Positions 55,016 through 62,994 of a stretch of DNA of 64,000 nt are shown in pieces; positions within the stretch are counted from its first letter, which is position 1; every line of letters starts with the position of its first letter. Below the pieces are notes generated by a model that worked only from the letters and a program-made list of their open reading frames with translations, was not told the origin of the DNA and searched no databases. The stretch lies in contig JARNMJ010000001.1 of assembly GCA_029432795.1 (NCBI GenBank), forward strand, positions 124,001 to 188,000, read 5' to 3'. Source of the DNA: Pontiellaceae bacterium B12219. GTDB taxonomy: Bacteria > Verrucomicrobiota > Kiritimatiellia > Kiritimatiellales > Pontiellaceae. The position numbers and the translations under genes were made by a program.

Positions 55016-55222
55016 ATGAAAAGAATGATGAGTATCGCTGCAATTGCATTATTTATGGCCGGTTCATCTGCGTTGGCATGCGACAGTTGCGGATGTACAG
55101 CTAAGAAAGCTGAAAAGAAAACGGAATGTACGACCTGTTCGAAAGACAAAAAAGCGGAAACCAAATGCGGTGCTGACTGCAAAAAAGCCTGTTGCACCAA
55201 GACGACTGAAGCTAAGAAATAA
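55016..55222 (+). CDS. Small secreted cysteine-rich peptide
   Basis: 68 residues. A signal peptide (MKRMMSIAAIALFMAGSSALA, cleaved after ALA) precedes a 47-residue mature part with nine cysteines and about fifteen lysines: CDSCGC, then CTTC, CGADC and KKACC. The pattern resembles metallothionein-like metal binders, with no named family I can assign. A ribosome site (AGGAG) and a strong intrinsic terminator frame it, so it looks like an independent, well-expressed gene. Confidence 0.8.
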   Translation: MKRMMSIAAIALFMAGSSALACDSCGCTAKKAEKKTECTTCSKDKKAETKCGADCKKACCTKTTEAKK

Positions 55223-55241
55223 TCTGCTGTCAGTCTGTATG

Positions 55242-55271
55242 AAAAACCTCTCCCTTCGGAGGGGTTTTTTT
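55242..55271 (+). terminator. Intrinsic terminator after the cysteine-rich gene
   Basis: AACCTCTCC / GGAGGGGTT stem (one G-T pair) with a CTTC loop and a seven-T run. Confidence 0.92.
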
Positions 55272-55273
55272 GT

Positions 55274-55288
55274 TTCCAGCCTTCGGAG
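55274..55288. repeat. Near-match of the 15-bp palindrome (first of a cluster)
   Basis: TTCCAGCCTTCGGAG, 14 of 15, directly after the terminator. Confidence 0.55.
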
Positions 55289-55289
55289 C

Positions 55290-55304
55290 TTCCAGAGTTT
55301 GGAA
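55290..55304. repeat. 15-bp palindrome copy 25 (cluster)
   Basis: TTCCAGAGTTTGGAA, 1 bp after the near-match. Confidence 0.8.
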
Positions 55305-55347
55305 AAAGTAAAATCGGGTTTGCCGCTCTGGATGGCCAAGGGTAGTA

Positions 55348-55362
55348 TTCCAATCCTTGGAA
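55348..55362. repeat. 15-bp palindrome copy 26 (cluster)
   Basis: TTCCAATCCTTGGAA, 13 bp before the DUF4870 gene; identical to copy 11. Confidence 0.8.
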
Positions 55363-55375
55363 ATCGGGAAAGAAA

Positions 55376-55780
55376 ATGGAAAACGACGAAATGAAAAGTG
55401 CAGAGGGAATCATTGAAAAAACAACGCCTGCTCCGTTGGGAAAGAACGAGCGCCAGTGGGGCATGGCATGTCATTTGTCGGCTTTGATTGGTTATCTGCT
55501 TCCCGTTCCTTCCGCAAATTTTATCGGCCCGCTGGTTATTTGGTTGATGAAGCGGGAAGAGGGCGCATTTGTGGATGAACAAGGTAGGGAATCGCTTAAT
55601 TTCCAGCTGAGTATTTTGATTTATGTGATCGGTTGCGGGATTCTTATGCTTATCGGGATCGGGATGCTGCTGATTTTTCCTTTAGTTGTTTTCGGCTTTG
55701 TTTGTCCAATCATTGGAGCAATTAAAGCGAGCAATGGCATCGCCTATCGCTATCCCTTATGCATACGTTTTATTAAATAG
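55376..55780 (+). CDS. DUF4870 small membrane protein
   Basis: 134 residues with a cytoplasmic N-terminus and about three membrane segments. The DUF4870 pattern is visible in WGMACHLSALIGYLLP, FIGPLVIWLMKREEGAFVDEQGRESLNFQLS and FPLVVFGFVCPIIGAIKASNG. Function is unknown. It lies between the palindrome cluster and folD. Confidence 0.88.
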   Translation: MENDEMKSAEGIIEKTTPAPLGKNERQWGMACHLSALIGYLLPVPSANFIGPLVIWLMKREEGAFVDEQGRESLNFQLSILIYVIGCGILMLIGIGMLLIFPLVVFGFVCPIIGAIKASNGIAYRYPLCIRFIK

Positions 55781-55802
55781 ATTTAAAGTGGAGTCAGAAG
55801 AT

Positions 55803-56690
55803 ATGTCGGCAAAGATTATTGATGGAAAACAGATCGCAGCGGAAATCCGGGAGGAATTGAAGGCGGAAGTTGCTGAGTTAAAGGAGCAGGGCGTTGTTCC
55901 CGGTCTGGGTGTTATTCTCGTGGGAGAAGATCCCGCATCCCAATCCTATGTAACAGCCAAAGAACGCGCCTGCGAAACGATCGGAATTTTTTCCGATGAT
56001 AACCGACTGCCGGCCGATACCACGCAGGAAGAGTTGCTGAAACTCGTAAACCGGATGAATGACGATCCGAAAATCAATGGGATTCTGGTTCAGCTTCCGT
56101 TGCCGAAGCACATTGATGAAGCTGCGGTTCTTTTGGCAATTGATCCGGATAAAGATGTGGATGGTTTTCATCCGATGAACGTCGGGAAAATGATGGTGGG
56201 TGAAAAGGCCTTTCTCCCCTGCACACCGAACGGGGTGGTTCAGCTGTTGCTCCGCAGTGGTGTTGAAACTGCCGGCGCGCATGTGGTGGTGGTCGGGCGC
56301 AGTAACATCGTCGGGAAACCGGTTGCAAATATGCTGTTGCAGAAGAAGGAGGGGGCGAATGCCACAGTAACGCTCTGCCATACCCGCACGAAGGATCTCG
56401 CCTTTCATACCCGCCAGGCAGACATCATTATTGCCGCTTCCGGATGGCCGAATACGATTACGGCCGATATGGTGAAAGATGGCGTGGTTGTTATTGATGT
56501 CGGCGTGAACCGCGTGGAAGATGCCTCCCGCGAGCGGGGATATCGCCTGGTTGGTGATGTGGATTTTGAAGAAGTCAAAGAGAAGGCAGCCTTGATTACG
56601 CCGGTGCCGGGCGGGGTCGGACCGATGACGATTACGATGTTGTTGTTTAATACGGTTGAGTCTGCGCGGCGGGCACACGGATTAGCATAA
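55803..56690 (+). CDS. folD: Methylenetetrahydrofolate dehydrogenase/cyclohydrolase
   Basis: 295 residues. It starts MSAKIIDGKQIAAEIREEL, with the catalytic lysine in SYVTAKERACETIGI and the FolD signatures QLPLPKHI and PVPGGVGPMTITMLL. It interconverts methylene- and 10-formyl-THF, linking glycine cleavage to purine synthesis. The start is ATG 55803; an upstream frame at 55686 overlaps the DUF4870 gene. Confidence 0.96.
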   Translation: MSAKIIDGKQIAAEIREELKAEVAELKEQGVVPGLGVILVGEDPASQSYVTAKERACETIGIFSDDNRLPADTTQEELLKLVNRMNDDPKINGILVQLPLPKHIDEAAVLLAIDPDKDVDGFHPMNVGKMMVGEKAFLPCTPNGVVQLLLRSGVETAGAHVVVVGRSNIVGKPVANMLLQKKEGANATVTLCHTRTKDLAFHTRQADIIIAASGWPNTITADMVKDGVVVIDVGVNRVEDASRERGYRLVGDVDFEEVKEKAALITPVPGGVGPMTITMLLFNTVESARRAHGLA

Positions 56691-56736
56691 ATTACCCGGG
56701 GTGGGTTAACTAATAAACAATACAGGAGATAATGAG

Positions 56737-57252
56737 ATGATTTCAGAAAAAATGCAGGTGGAACTGAATGAACAGGTGAATAAGGAATTTTATTCCGCAT
56801 ATATGTATCTGGCCATGTCGGCGTATTGCAACACCATTGGGTTGACTGGATTTGCGCATTGGATGCGCATGCAATACGAAGAAGAAAGCATGCATGTTAC
56901 CAAGATGTATGACTACATTCTCGGGCAGGGCGGTGCAGTTCATCTGAAGGCGATTGAAGAACCGCCTCAGGAGTACGGTACACCGATGGAAATCTTCAAG
57001 ATGACACTGGAGCATGAGCAGTTTATTACCCGTATGATTCATAAGCTCATGGACCTGGCGATAAAAGAGAAGGATTACGCCACGCAGACCTTCCTTCAGT
57101 GGTATGTCACGGAGCAGGTTGAAGAAGAAGCGAATGTGAACGATATTCTCGCGCCGCTTAAAATGGTCGGTGACGATAAAGGCGGCCTGATGATGATTGA
57201 CCAGCAGTTGGCAAAGCGCGTGAAACCTGCGCCGTTGCCAACGAAAAACTAG
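56737..57252 (+). CDS. ftnA: Ferritin
   Basis: 171 residues. This four-helix, non-heme ferritin has ferroxidase ligands E17, E50 and H53 visible (NEQVNKEFYSAYMYL, YEEESMH) and EQVEEEANV later. It stores iron as a 24-mer in the cytoplasm. A ribosome site (AGGAG) precedes the ATG. It lies 11 bp before an unknown exported protein gene. Confidence 0.95.
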   Translation: MISEKMQVELNEQVNKEFYSAYMYLAMSAYCNTIGLTGFAHWMRMQYEEESMHVTKMYDYILGQGGAVHLKAIEEPPQEYGTPMEIFKMTLEHEQFITRMIHKLMDLAIKEKDYATQTFLQWYVTEQVEEEANVNDILAPLKMVGDDKGGLMMIDQQLAKRVKPAPLPTKN

Positions 57253-57263
57253 GAGAAACCTGA

Positions 57264-58034
57264 ATGCGAAAAGTAATGATTTTATGGGTGGGCGTTCTGT
57301 GTATCAGCGCCGCGGTGCAGGCATCGCGTACCGATGAAGTGACACTGGTTATGGTTCCGCGGAACGATGATGCGGTTCGCGTGGGTATGGATATTGCAAC
57401 GCGCTATCCCACACTGTTGATCAGCTATAAACTACTCCCGAATAATTCAGCTTCGCTGCATGGATGGAACGGGAAGGAATGGGTGAACATCACACTGGAA
57501 GATTTCCATGAAGGTAACTTTTTCCGAACCGGACCTGATTCTGCATTGATCGTGGAAGAAGAGGGAATTTCCGTTCCGGAACTGGTGATTCCGCCGGCTG
57601 GTTGGTGTACTTCCGCCTATAAAATCACGACAGATGAAGTGCGCCCGATGCTGCATCTGTTCGGACAGTATTATGACTTCTCGTATAAAGACTGGAAATG
57701 GTTTTCCGAAAACTATCGGATGTCGATGGCTGCAATTAATCCGGAAAACCTGAATGTGTCCTGGTATCATAAGCGCTTAGGCGACAATTTAAAGAGCGGG
57801 CCGCTGGCTGCGGATGACCTTCAGTATTGGGTGGCTATTCGTCATCCGGTCACGATTACGGAAGCAGTTGTTGTTGAAACAGAGGAAGTTGTTGAGGAGG
57901 AGCCGGTGATGGAACTTCCGGATGATCCCGAGGTGAACCCCTTTGCGCAGGCTGCTCCGGAAGCTGTGGTGCTGGGCGCAGGTGATGCTGAGGAATCCCA
58001 TTTACCAGTTCAAGACATTCCGGTGAAACCATGA
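57264..58034 (+). CDS. Unknown exported protein
   Basis: 256 residues. A signal peptide (MRKVMILWVGVLCISAAVQA) precedes a domain I do not recognise, with NGKEWVNITLEDFHEGNFF and WCTSAYKITTDEVRPML. The C-terminus is acidic and valine-rich (VVETEEVVEEEP) and may be unstructured. It is coupled to the next lipoprotein gene by an ATGA overlap and follows ferritin closely. The two may form a periplasmic pair. Confidence 0.65.
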   Translation: MRKVMILWVGVLCISAAVQASRTDEVTLVMVPRNDDAVRVGMDIATRYPTLLISYKLLPNNSASLHGWNGKEWVNITLEDFHEGNFFRTGPDSALIVEEEGISVPELVIPPAGWCTSAYKITTDEVRPMLHLFGQYYDFSYKDWKWFSENYRMSMAAINPENLNVSWYHKRLGDNLKSGPLAADDLQYWVAIRHPVTITEAVVVETEEVVEEEPVMELPDDPEVNPFAQAAPEAVVLGAGDAEESHLPVQDIPVKP

Positions 58035-58357
58035 TGAAGACGATTTTTAAAAACTTGAGTTTGTTGGCGGTGTTGGCGGTGCTGACTGCCGGGTGTGCAT
58101 CGAAAGCGATGGAGCCCGAGCATCGGCCTAAGCTTGGTGTGGCGCAGAACAGCGATGGCATCGTTACGTTTGCGATTACCACACATCCTGGATATACGTA
58201 TGCTATTTACTACGAAGATCCGAAGGCCAAGGTGTGGAAACTGGTGCCGGACTGCGGTTCCATCAAAGGAAGCGGTGAACAGGTTGAAATTAAGAAGAAG
58301 TTTAATAATCGGGGACCCCTTCCGGCGTTCACGGTGCGGCATACAAAAATAAACTAA
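58031..58357 (+). CDS. Small lipoprotein of unknown function
   Basis: 108 residues. The lipobox is LTAGC, giving lipidation at C22 in LLAVLAVLTAGCASKAM. The mature part has a short beta-rich pattern (VTFAITTHPGYTYAIYYEDP) and ends KKKFNNRGPLPAFTVRHTKIN. No family is recognised. It overlaps the stop of the preceding exported protein by 4 bp and converges with the EEP gene. Confidence 0.7.
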   Translation: MMKTIFKNLSLLAVLAVLTAGCASKAMEPEHRPKLGVAQNSDGIVTFAITTHPGYTYAIYYEDPKAKVWKLVPDCGSIKGSGEQVEIKKKFNNRGPLPAFTVRHTKIN

Positions 58358-59241
58358 TCGGTTTTAAACGTAACCAATATCGGACGGTGGTCGGAAGCTT
58401 CATAGGTGAGCGGGTTTCTGATCACCGTTGATTTTTCCGGGATGGCATCGCCCAGCATTTCCGCATTCGAAAAAATATAATCAAACCGGGTGTGAAGCTC
58501 TGCCGATGCTTCGTAATAGGTCCAGGCATCGCCGCCCGCTTCGGCAGGGCGAAGGTCAAAAAGGTTTTTGCGCGATTTTCCGGTCACTTCCCGAATCGCC
58601 GCTGAATTCGGGTTGTCGTTCATATCGCCGGCAACGATCAGTTTGCATCCGGGGTTTTCTTTCAGTATGCCCCGCACGGTTTTATTGAGCAGCCGGGCTT
58701 CGTTTCTGCGCATTTCTGTTTGACCGAGCCGATTGTAGACCTTCGATTTCAGATGCGCATTGATCAGATGGAAGGAGTAGTTTTCGGTTACCTGAATCTC
58801 AGTTTCCAGAAACCCGCGCGCCACGGCAAGCCTCGCCTGTCCAATTGTGTACCATTCGTTGGTGTGGTGTGTGGTTCCAATGATTGGAAACATGCTGAGA
58901 ACCGCCAGATTGTTTTTCCGATTTCCACGCTGCAGCATTTCCACATGGGCATAGTTCACGCCTTCGGTTTTGAGCCAGGCTTGAAGCGCATTCAGAAATG
59001 ATGAACCGCCGATTTCCTGCACGGCGAGCACATCCGGGCGGGCTGAGGCAATCACGCGGGCGAGTGCGCGGCATTCATGGTCAGGCTTGGCATCATCTTC
59101 GCGCCCGTCATGGTCGCGGTCGGCCAGAGCAAACTGGTGCAGATTATAGGTCATGACCGAAAATTCGCGGGCATACCCGGAAGCACTCAGCGCAACAATG
59201 AGGCTACTGATCAGCAGGTTTTTCAATTCGGTCAGCCACAT
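58354..59241 (-). CDS. Exported endonuclease/exonuclease/phosphatase (EEP) family protein
   Basis: 295 residues. A signal peptide (LKNLLISSLIVALSASGYA) precedes an EEP fold: VMTYNLHQF, DVLAVQEIGG, NAHLKSKVYN, VAGDMNDNPNS and DHRPILVTF. Members hydrolyse phosphodiesters (DNA, sphingolipid or inositol phosphates); the substrate is unknown. The start at 59241 (MWLTELKNLL) is preferred; it overlaps the TPR gene by 38 bp. It carries palindrome copy 27. Confidence 0.82.
   Translation of the reverse strand: MWLTELKNLLISSLIVALSASGYAREFSVMTYNLHQFALADRDHDGREDDAKPDHECRALARVIASARPDVLAVQEIGGSSFLNALQAWLKTEGVNYAHVEMLQRGNRKNNLAVLSMFPIIGTTHHTNEWYTIGQARLAVARGFLETEIQVTENYSFHLINAHLKSKVYNRLGQTEMRRNEARLLNKTVRGILKENPGCKLIVAGDMNDNPNSAAIREVTGKSRKNLFDLRPAEAGGDAWTYYEASAELHTRFDYIFSNAEMLGDAIPEKSTVIRNPLTYEASDHRPILVTFKTD
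58875..58889. repeat. 15-bp palindrome copy 27 (in EEP gene)
   Basis: TTCCAATGATTGGAA, minus-strand phase 2, read as F-P-I-I-G-T; identical to copy 9. Confidence 0.75.
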
Positions 59242-60532
59242 CGCGGTATCCAATATCACAGGCATAGATTTCATGTAGGTAACGTTTGGCCTGCTCATTG
59301 TTTCCTGATTTTTCACAAAGCATGCCCAGGCGGTATAAGACCTCTTTTCGGGTGTTATCCATGGTTGGAAGTTCGCTAAGTGCAGATGTCAGTTGGTCTT
59401 CAGCAATCTTAAGCTGCCCCTTCTGCTCGAATGCGCTTGAGAGATAGATCAACGACCGAACCCGGCGCTGTGGATTCTTTTGCGCCTGCTGAAACTGCTG
59501 TACGGCTTCAGTCAGTCGGTTTGCTTCGAGCAATAGTTTTCCAAATTCAAACTTCAGCTGCAGGTCGTTCGGATAGCGCTCCACCCGATGCGCGGCGTGT
59601 TCAATACGCATATTCGACAGTTTTTCCCGAAGGTTGGAAATCTCGGCATCGTTCTGCTCATCTTCAGCGGCGGCCAGACGGAATGTAAGCTGACGTTCTT
59701 TTGCGGTTAAGAGCTTTTGGGTCAGGCGGGGATCGGCGGTGCCGGACTCGTTCCGGGCTTTTTCCAGAGTTTGGATGGCATCCTCAAATAAGCGGTTTTT
59801 CAGGTAATAATCCGCAAGGGCCAGCCATCCGTTTATGTCGGCCGGATTTGTCTTGGCTCGTTCTTTGAGTGTTTCGAGTTCTCCGGACTGTGTTGCCGCT
59901 GAGTTTTCTTCAGATCGAATCACATCCCGGAAGCTTTCGGCTTTCTGCCAGCCGGCCTTTCCCATGGTCAGGCGGGCGGCGGAATCTTTCATGGCTTTCA
60001 ATGCTGCTGTGTCCGTCGGACTGAGGAGGACGATCTGTTCGCGGCAGGCATATTCCGCATCGAATTGCTCTGTGTTTTGGTAGAGTTCTGCAAGGGGAGC
60101 GAGAATCGCGAGGCTGGGCGGGCAGTTTGCTTTCAGGATTTCCAGACATTGGATGGCAATTTCCGGCAGCTCTGCCGCTGTGGCTGCACTGCATTGCAGT
60201 TTTGCAAATTTAAGGTTGAGCGGATCGATTCTGAGCAGTTTCTCGGAGAGTTCAATTGCCAGCATCGGATTCTTTTTAACCGCCGCGGAGGCTTTCATGA
60301 AATCGCCGATGGTACGGGCAAGCGCCAGTTTTCCCGGAGGCTTGAGTTTTGCATTTTTAACCGCGGCAGCCCGCAGCAGTTTTCGAACCTGCAGCAGGCG
60401 GGGTTCAACCTGCAGTGCGGCTGCGAACATATCCATGGCATAGTCGAGATTATTACGCTCCAGTGCGGCGATGCCTTTGTCGTAATAGGTCCGGACGCCT
60501 GATGGCGCATCTGCGAGCTCAACTTCTGCCAT
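59204..60532 (-). CDS. TPR-repeat protein
   Basis: 442 residues, helical throughout, with about seven TPR-like motifs (NNLDYAMDMFAAALQVEPRL, DINGWLALADYYLKNRLFEDAI, PNDLQLKFEFGKLLLEANRLTEA, NNEQAKRYLHEIYACDIGY). No signal peptide is seen, so it is probably a cytoplasmic scaffold. Two near-matches of the palindrome lie inside it in phase 1. It lies just upstream of the EEP gene with a 38-bp overlap. Confidence 0.78.
   Translation of the reverse strand: MAEVELADAPSGVRTYYDKGIAALERNNLDYAMDMFAAALQVEPRLLQVRKLLRAAAVKNAKLKPPGKLALARTIGDFMKASAAVKKNPMLAIELSEKLLRIDPLNLKFAKLQCSAATAAELPEIAIQCLEILKANCPPSLAILAPLAELYQNTEQFDAEYACREQIVLLSPTDTAALKAMKDSAARLTMGKAGWQKAESFRDVIRSEENSAATQSGELETLKERAKTNPADINGWLALADYYLKNRLFEDAIQTLEKARNESGTADPRLTQKLLTAKERQLTFRLAAAEDEQNDAEISNLREKLSNMRIEHAAHRVERYPNDLQLKFEFGKLLLEANRLTEAVQQFQQAQKNPQRRVRSLIYLSSAFEQKGQLKIAEDQLTSALSELPTMDNTRKEVLYRLGMLCEKSGNNEQAKRYLHEIYACDIGYRDVADRIEKPADQ
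59764..59778. repeat. Near-match of the 15-bp palindrome (in TPR gene)
   Basis: TTCCAGAGTTTGGAT, 14 of 15, minus-strand phase 1, I-Q-T-L-E. Confidence 0.45.
60140..60154. repeat. Near-match of the 15-bp palindrome (in TPR gene)
   Basis: TTCCAGACATTGGAT, 14 of 15, minus-strand phase 1, I-Q-C-L-E. Confidence 0.45.
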
Positions 60533-60564
60533 ATAATTCTGCCTCGTGAATAAGGTTCATAGTA

Positions 60565-60579
60565 TTCCGGACCTTGGAA
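60565..60579. repeat. 15-bp palindrome variant copy 28 (cls-TPR gap)
   Basis: TTCCGGACCTTGGAA, the G-at-position-5 variant, in the 59-bp gap between two same-strand genes. Confidence 0.7.
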
Positions 60580-60591
60580 AATGCAATGCGT

Positions 60592-62088
60592 TTAAAGGAT
60601 GGGTGTCATCAGCGAGCAGAGATTTTCGCCCAGTTTCTGAATGGCAGGGCGCATGAGCCAGTCGTTCAGGACAATCTCGTTGCTCTCCGCAATGTCGTCG
60701 CGAATCATTTGTTTGAGCGTGCTGACGGCATCCGGCTCGGCAAATAGCACGGTGGTTTCATAGTTCAGTTCGAGACTTCGGATGTCCAGATTGGCGGTTC
60801 CGACGAGCGCGATGCTGTTATCAACCACCATGGCTTTGGCATGTATGAAGGGCGGTTTACGCTGGAAGATGCGCACTCCGGCCTGCAGTAAATCCTCAAA
60901 TAAGGCTTTGGATGCCATGCCTGCATATTTGTGGTTATTGTGTTGGGGGAGAACGATTCGGATGTCGACGCCCCGTCGGGCGGCAGATTGAATGGCCTTG
61001 ATGATATCGGGTGTGGGTACAAAGTAGGGGGTGACCAGCAGTACTTGTTCCCGGGCTAATATGAGGGCGTTAAAGAAGGTTTCGCCCACCAGTCCCGGAG
61101 GGGAGGAGGGGCCGCTGTCGATCAGTCGGGCGCGTACCTTGCCGATGGAGAGCACTTTCGGGAAAAAGTTGGCAGAGAGCAGGGTGTCGATCGATTCGCG
61201 TGTCATGAAATACCAGTCGCTCAAAAACGACAGCTGCAGCTCGTGGACCATTGGGCCTTCGACTTTAAAGTGGTAATCGCGGATGGCTTTCCGATCTTTG
61301 GAAGTACGGTTTGCCGCGGAAATATTCACGCCGCCGAAAAAGGCGACCCGGCCGTCGACCACCAGATTTTTCCGGTGGTTTCGCAGATTAACCTGAAACT
61401 GGGCTTTGAGTGGATTGGCCTGGGTCCATCCGCAGATTTCAAGATTTGGCACCTTTCGGTATTTACGAAACATACCGCCCAGATAGGCGTGGGTGGAACC
61501 GAAACGATCGAAGAGGAGCCGGACGTGTACGCCTTCCAGCGCTTTTTCCTTCAGGGCTTCGAGAAACTGCCGGCCGATTTCATCGTTATGAATGATAAAG
61601 CTTTGGATATGAATGTGGTCTGTTGCAGTTCGGATTGCCTGCAGCATCGCCGGATAGGCGGCATCGCCATTGACCAGCGGGAGGATGGAATTGGCTCCCA
61701 GCAAAGGGTGTTCCGGATTGATTTTATCGAGTACCATATTTAATTTTCGGCTTACCCGGTTTTCCAGATCCTCCGAGTGGGTGAGGTATTCAAGGTGCCA
61801 GGCTTTGAGTGCGTTGTTCTGGACGAGCCGTTCATCGCGCTGCTGCATAAGCAGTTGATTGGTGATCTGGCGTTCCAGCCCTTTCAACGTGACGCGGTCA
61901 ACTCCGAAAGAAAGGTAGAGCAGGGGGCCGAAGAAGGGAAAGGACCAGGCCACAAAGATCCAGAGAATCGTTGCGCTTGCATTTCTGCGTCGGCGAAGGG
62001 CATGCAAAATCACGCCGATAAAAGCAATAATATGCAGTGCCGTGCTGAACACGACCCAGAATGTCAGGCCATAGGTTGTTTCGTTCAT
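60592..62088 (-). CDS. cls: Cardiolipin synthase (PLD family)
   Basis: 498 residues. Two N-terminal membrane helices precede two PLD domains with intact HKD motifs: HRKNLVVDG and HAKAMVVDN. It condenses two phosphatidylglycerols, or PG and another lipid, into cardiolipin. It is divergent from an EEP-family gene, reminiscent of the E. coli ybhP-clsB pair. No palindrome overlaps its start, but the variant at 61289 is inside it. Confidence 0.93.
   Translation of the reverse strand: MNETTYGLTFWVVFSTALHIIAFIGVILHALRRRRNASATILWIFVAWSFPFFGPLLYLSFGVDRVTLKGLERQITNQLLMQQRDERLVQNNALKAWHLEYLTHSEDLENRVSRKLNMVLDKINPEHPLLGANSILPLVNGDAAYPAMLQAIRTATDHIHIQSFIIHNDEIGRQFLEALKEKALEGVHVRLLFDRFGSTHAYLGGMFRKYRKVPNLEICGWTQANPLKAQFQVNLRNHRKNLVVDGRVAFFGGVNISAANRTSKDRKAIRDYHFKVEGPMVHELQLSFLSDWYFMTRESIDTLLSANFFPKVLSIGKVRARLIDSGPSSPPGLVGETFFNALILAREQVLLVTPYFVPTPDIIKAIQSAARRGVDIRIVLPQHNNHKYAGMASKALFEDLLQAGVRIFQRKPPFIHAKAMVVDNSIALVGTANLDIRSLELNYETTVLFAEPDAVSTLKQMIRDDIAESNEIVLNDWLMRPAIQKLGENLCSLMTPIL
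61289..61303. repeat. 15-bp palindrome variant copy 29 (in cls)
   Basis: TTCCGATCTTTGGAA, minus-strand phase 3, read as S-K-D-R-K. Confidence 0.65.
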
Positions 62089-62180
62089 GCGTCGGATGCT
62101 AGTTGGAGCCGGTTTAAATTAACAGGTAAAAGTAGTCAGCCAAGGTTGCCATATTTTTGAGAGTGATTACATTTAGGGAT

Positions 62181-62918
62181 ATGAAATTTTTGCTTTATAA
62201 TATTTGTTACGGAACGCACGGAAATCAGAAAAAACTCCCCTTGCTGGGGCTTTTAGGTCATACGCAGGACCATCTGGATGAGATTATTAACTTTATGCGG
62301 GAGGTTGATCCGGATGTGATCGGCCTGATTGAGGTGGACAATGGATCCTACCGATCGGGACGGAAATGTCAGGTGGAGAGAATTGCCGAGAAGCTGGGGC
62401 ATTTTCATTCCTATCGCTCGAAATATGCCATCGATTCCCGATGGCAGCATATCCCGATTTACAACAAGCAGGGGAATGCCTTTCTGGCCAAGAACTCGAT
62501 TCAGAATGAGAAATTTCATTATTTTGAACGGGGCATGAAGAAGATGGTGTTCGAGCTGGAGCTCGAACAGGTCACAATTTTTCTGGTTCATCTGGCGCTC
62601 AGTTTTAAAGTGCGCCAGAAGCAGATTCTTCACCTGTATGATCTGATTGACCAGACGGAGCGTCCCTACATTCTTGCGGGAGATTTTAACGCTTTCATGG
62701 GGGAGGACGAAATTAAGCTGCTTATGTCGGCCACCGGATTGCAGAATGCCGATAAGCTGATGCAGCCGTCGTATCCCAGTAAAAAGCCGAAACGCCATCT
62801 GGACTTCATTCTTCACAGTCCGGAAATCAAAGTTAAAGAGTTCTGCATGCCCCGGGTTGAGCTGTCCGATCACTTGCCGCTGTGGATTGATTTCGATGTG
62901 CTGCCCGCCTCCGATTAA
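62181..62918 (+). CDS. Endonuclease/exonuclease/phosphatase (YbhP-like)
   Basis: 245 residues with an EEP fold: LLYNICYGTHG, DVIGLIEVDNGSYRS, RPYILAGDFNAFMG and LSDHLPLWIDF. No signal peptide is obvious, so it may be cytoplasmic. The start is ATG 62181 after AGGGAT; a TTG at 62157 is in frame. Divergent from cls, as in the YbhP-ClsB arrangement of E. coli. Confidence 0.85.
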   Translation: MKFLLYNICYGTHGNQKKLPLLGLLGHTQDHLDEIINFMREVDPDVIGLIEVDNGSYRSGRKCQVERIAEKLGHFHSYRSKYAIDSRWQHIPIYNKQGNAFLAKNSIQNEKFHYFERGMKKMVFELELEQVTIFLVHLALSFKVRQKQILHLYDLIDQTERPYILAGDFNAFMGEDEIKLLMSATGLQNADKLMQPSYPSKKPKRHLDFILHSPEIKVKEFCMPRVELSDHLPLWIDFDVLPASD

Positions 62919-62923
62919 GACGT

Positions 62924-62938
62924 TTCCGGGAGTTGGAA
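62924..62938. repeat. 15-bp palindrome variant copy 30 (intergenic)
   Basis: TTCCGGGAGTTGGAA, just after the EEP gene stop. Confidence 0.65.
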
Positions 62939-62994
62939 AAACCTGTACTTGGAATGGCCAAAGCACTAGCCTTCCGGTTTGTTGAGGAGATGAT

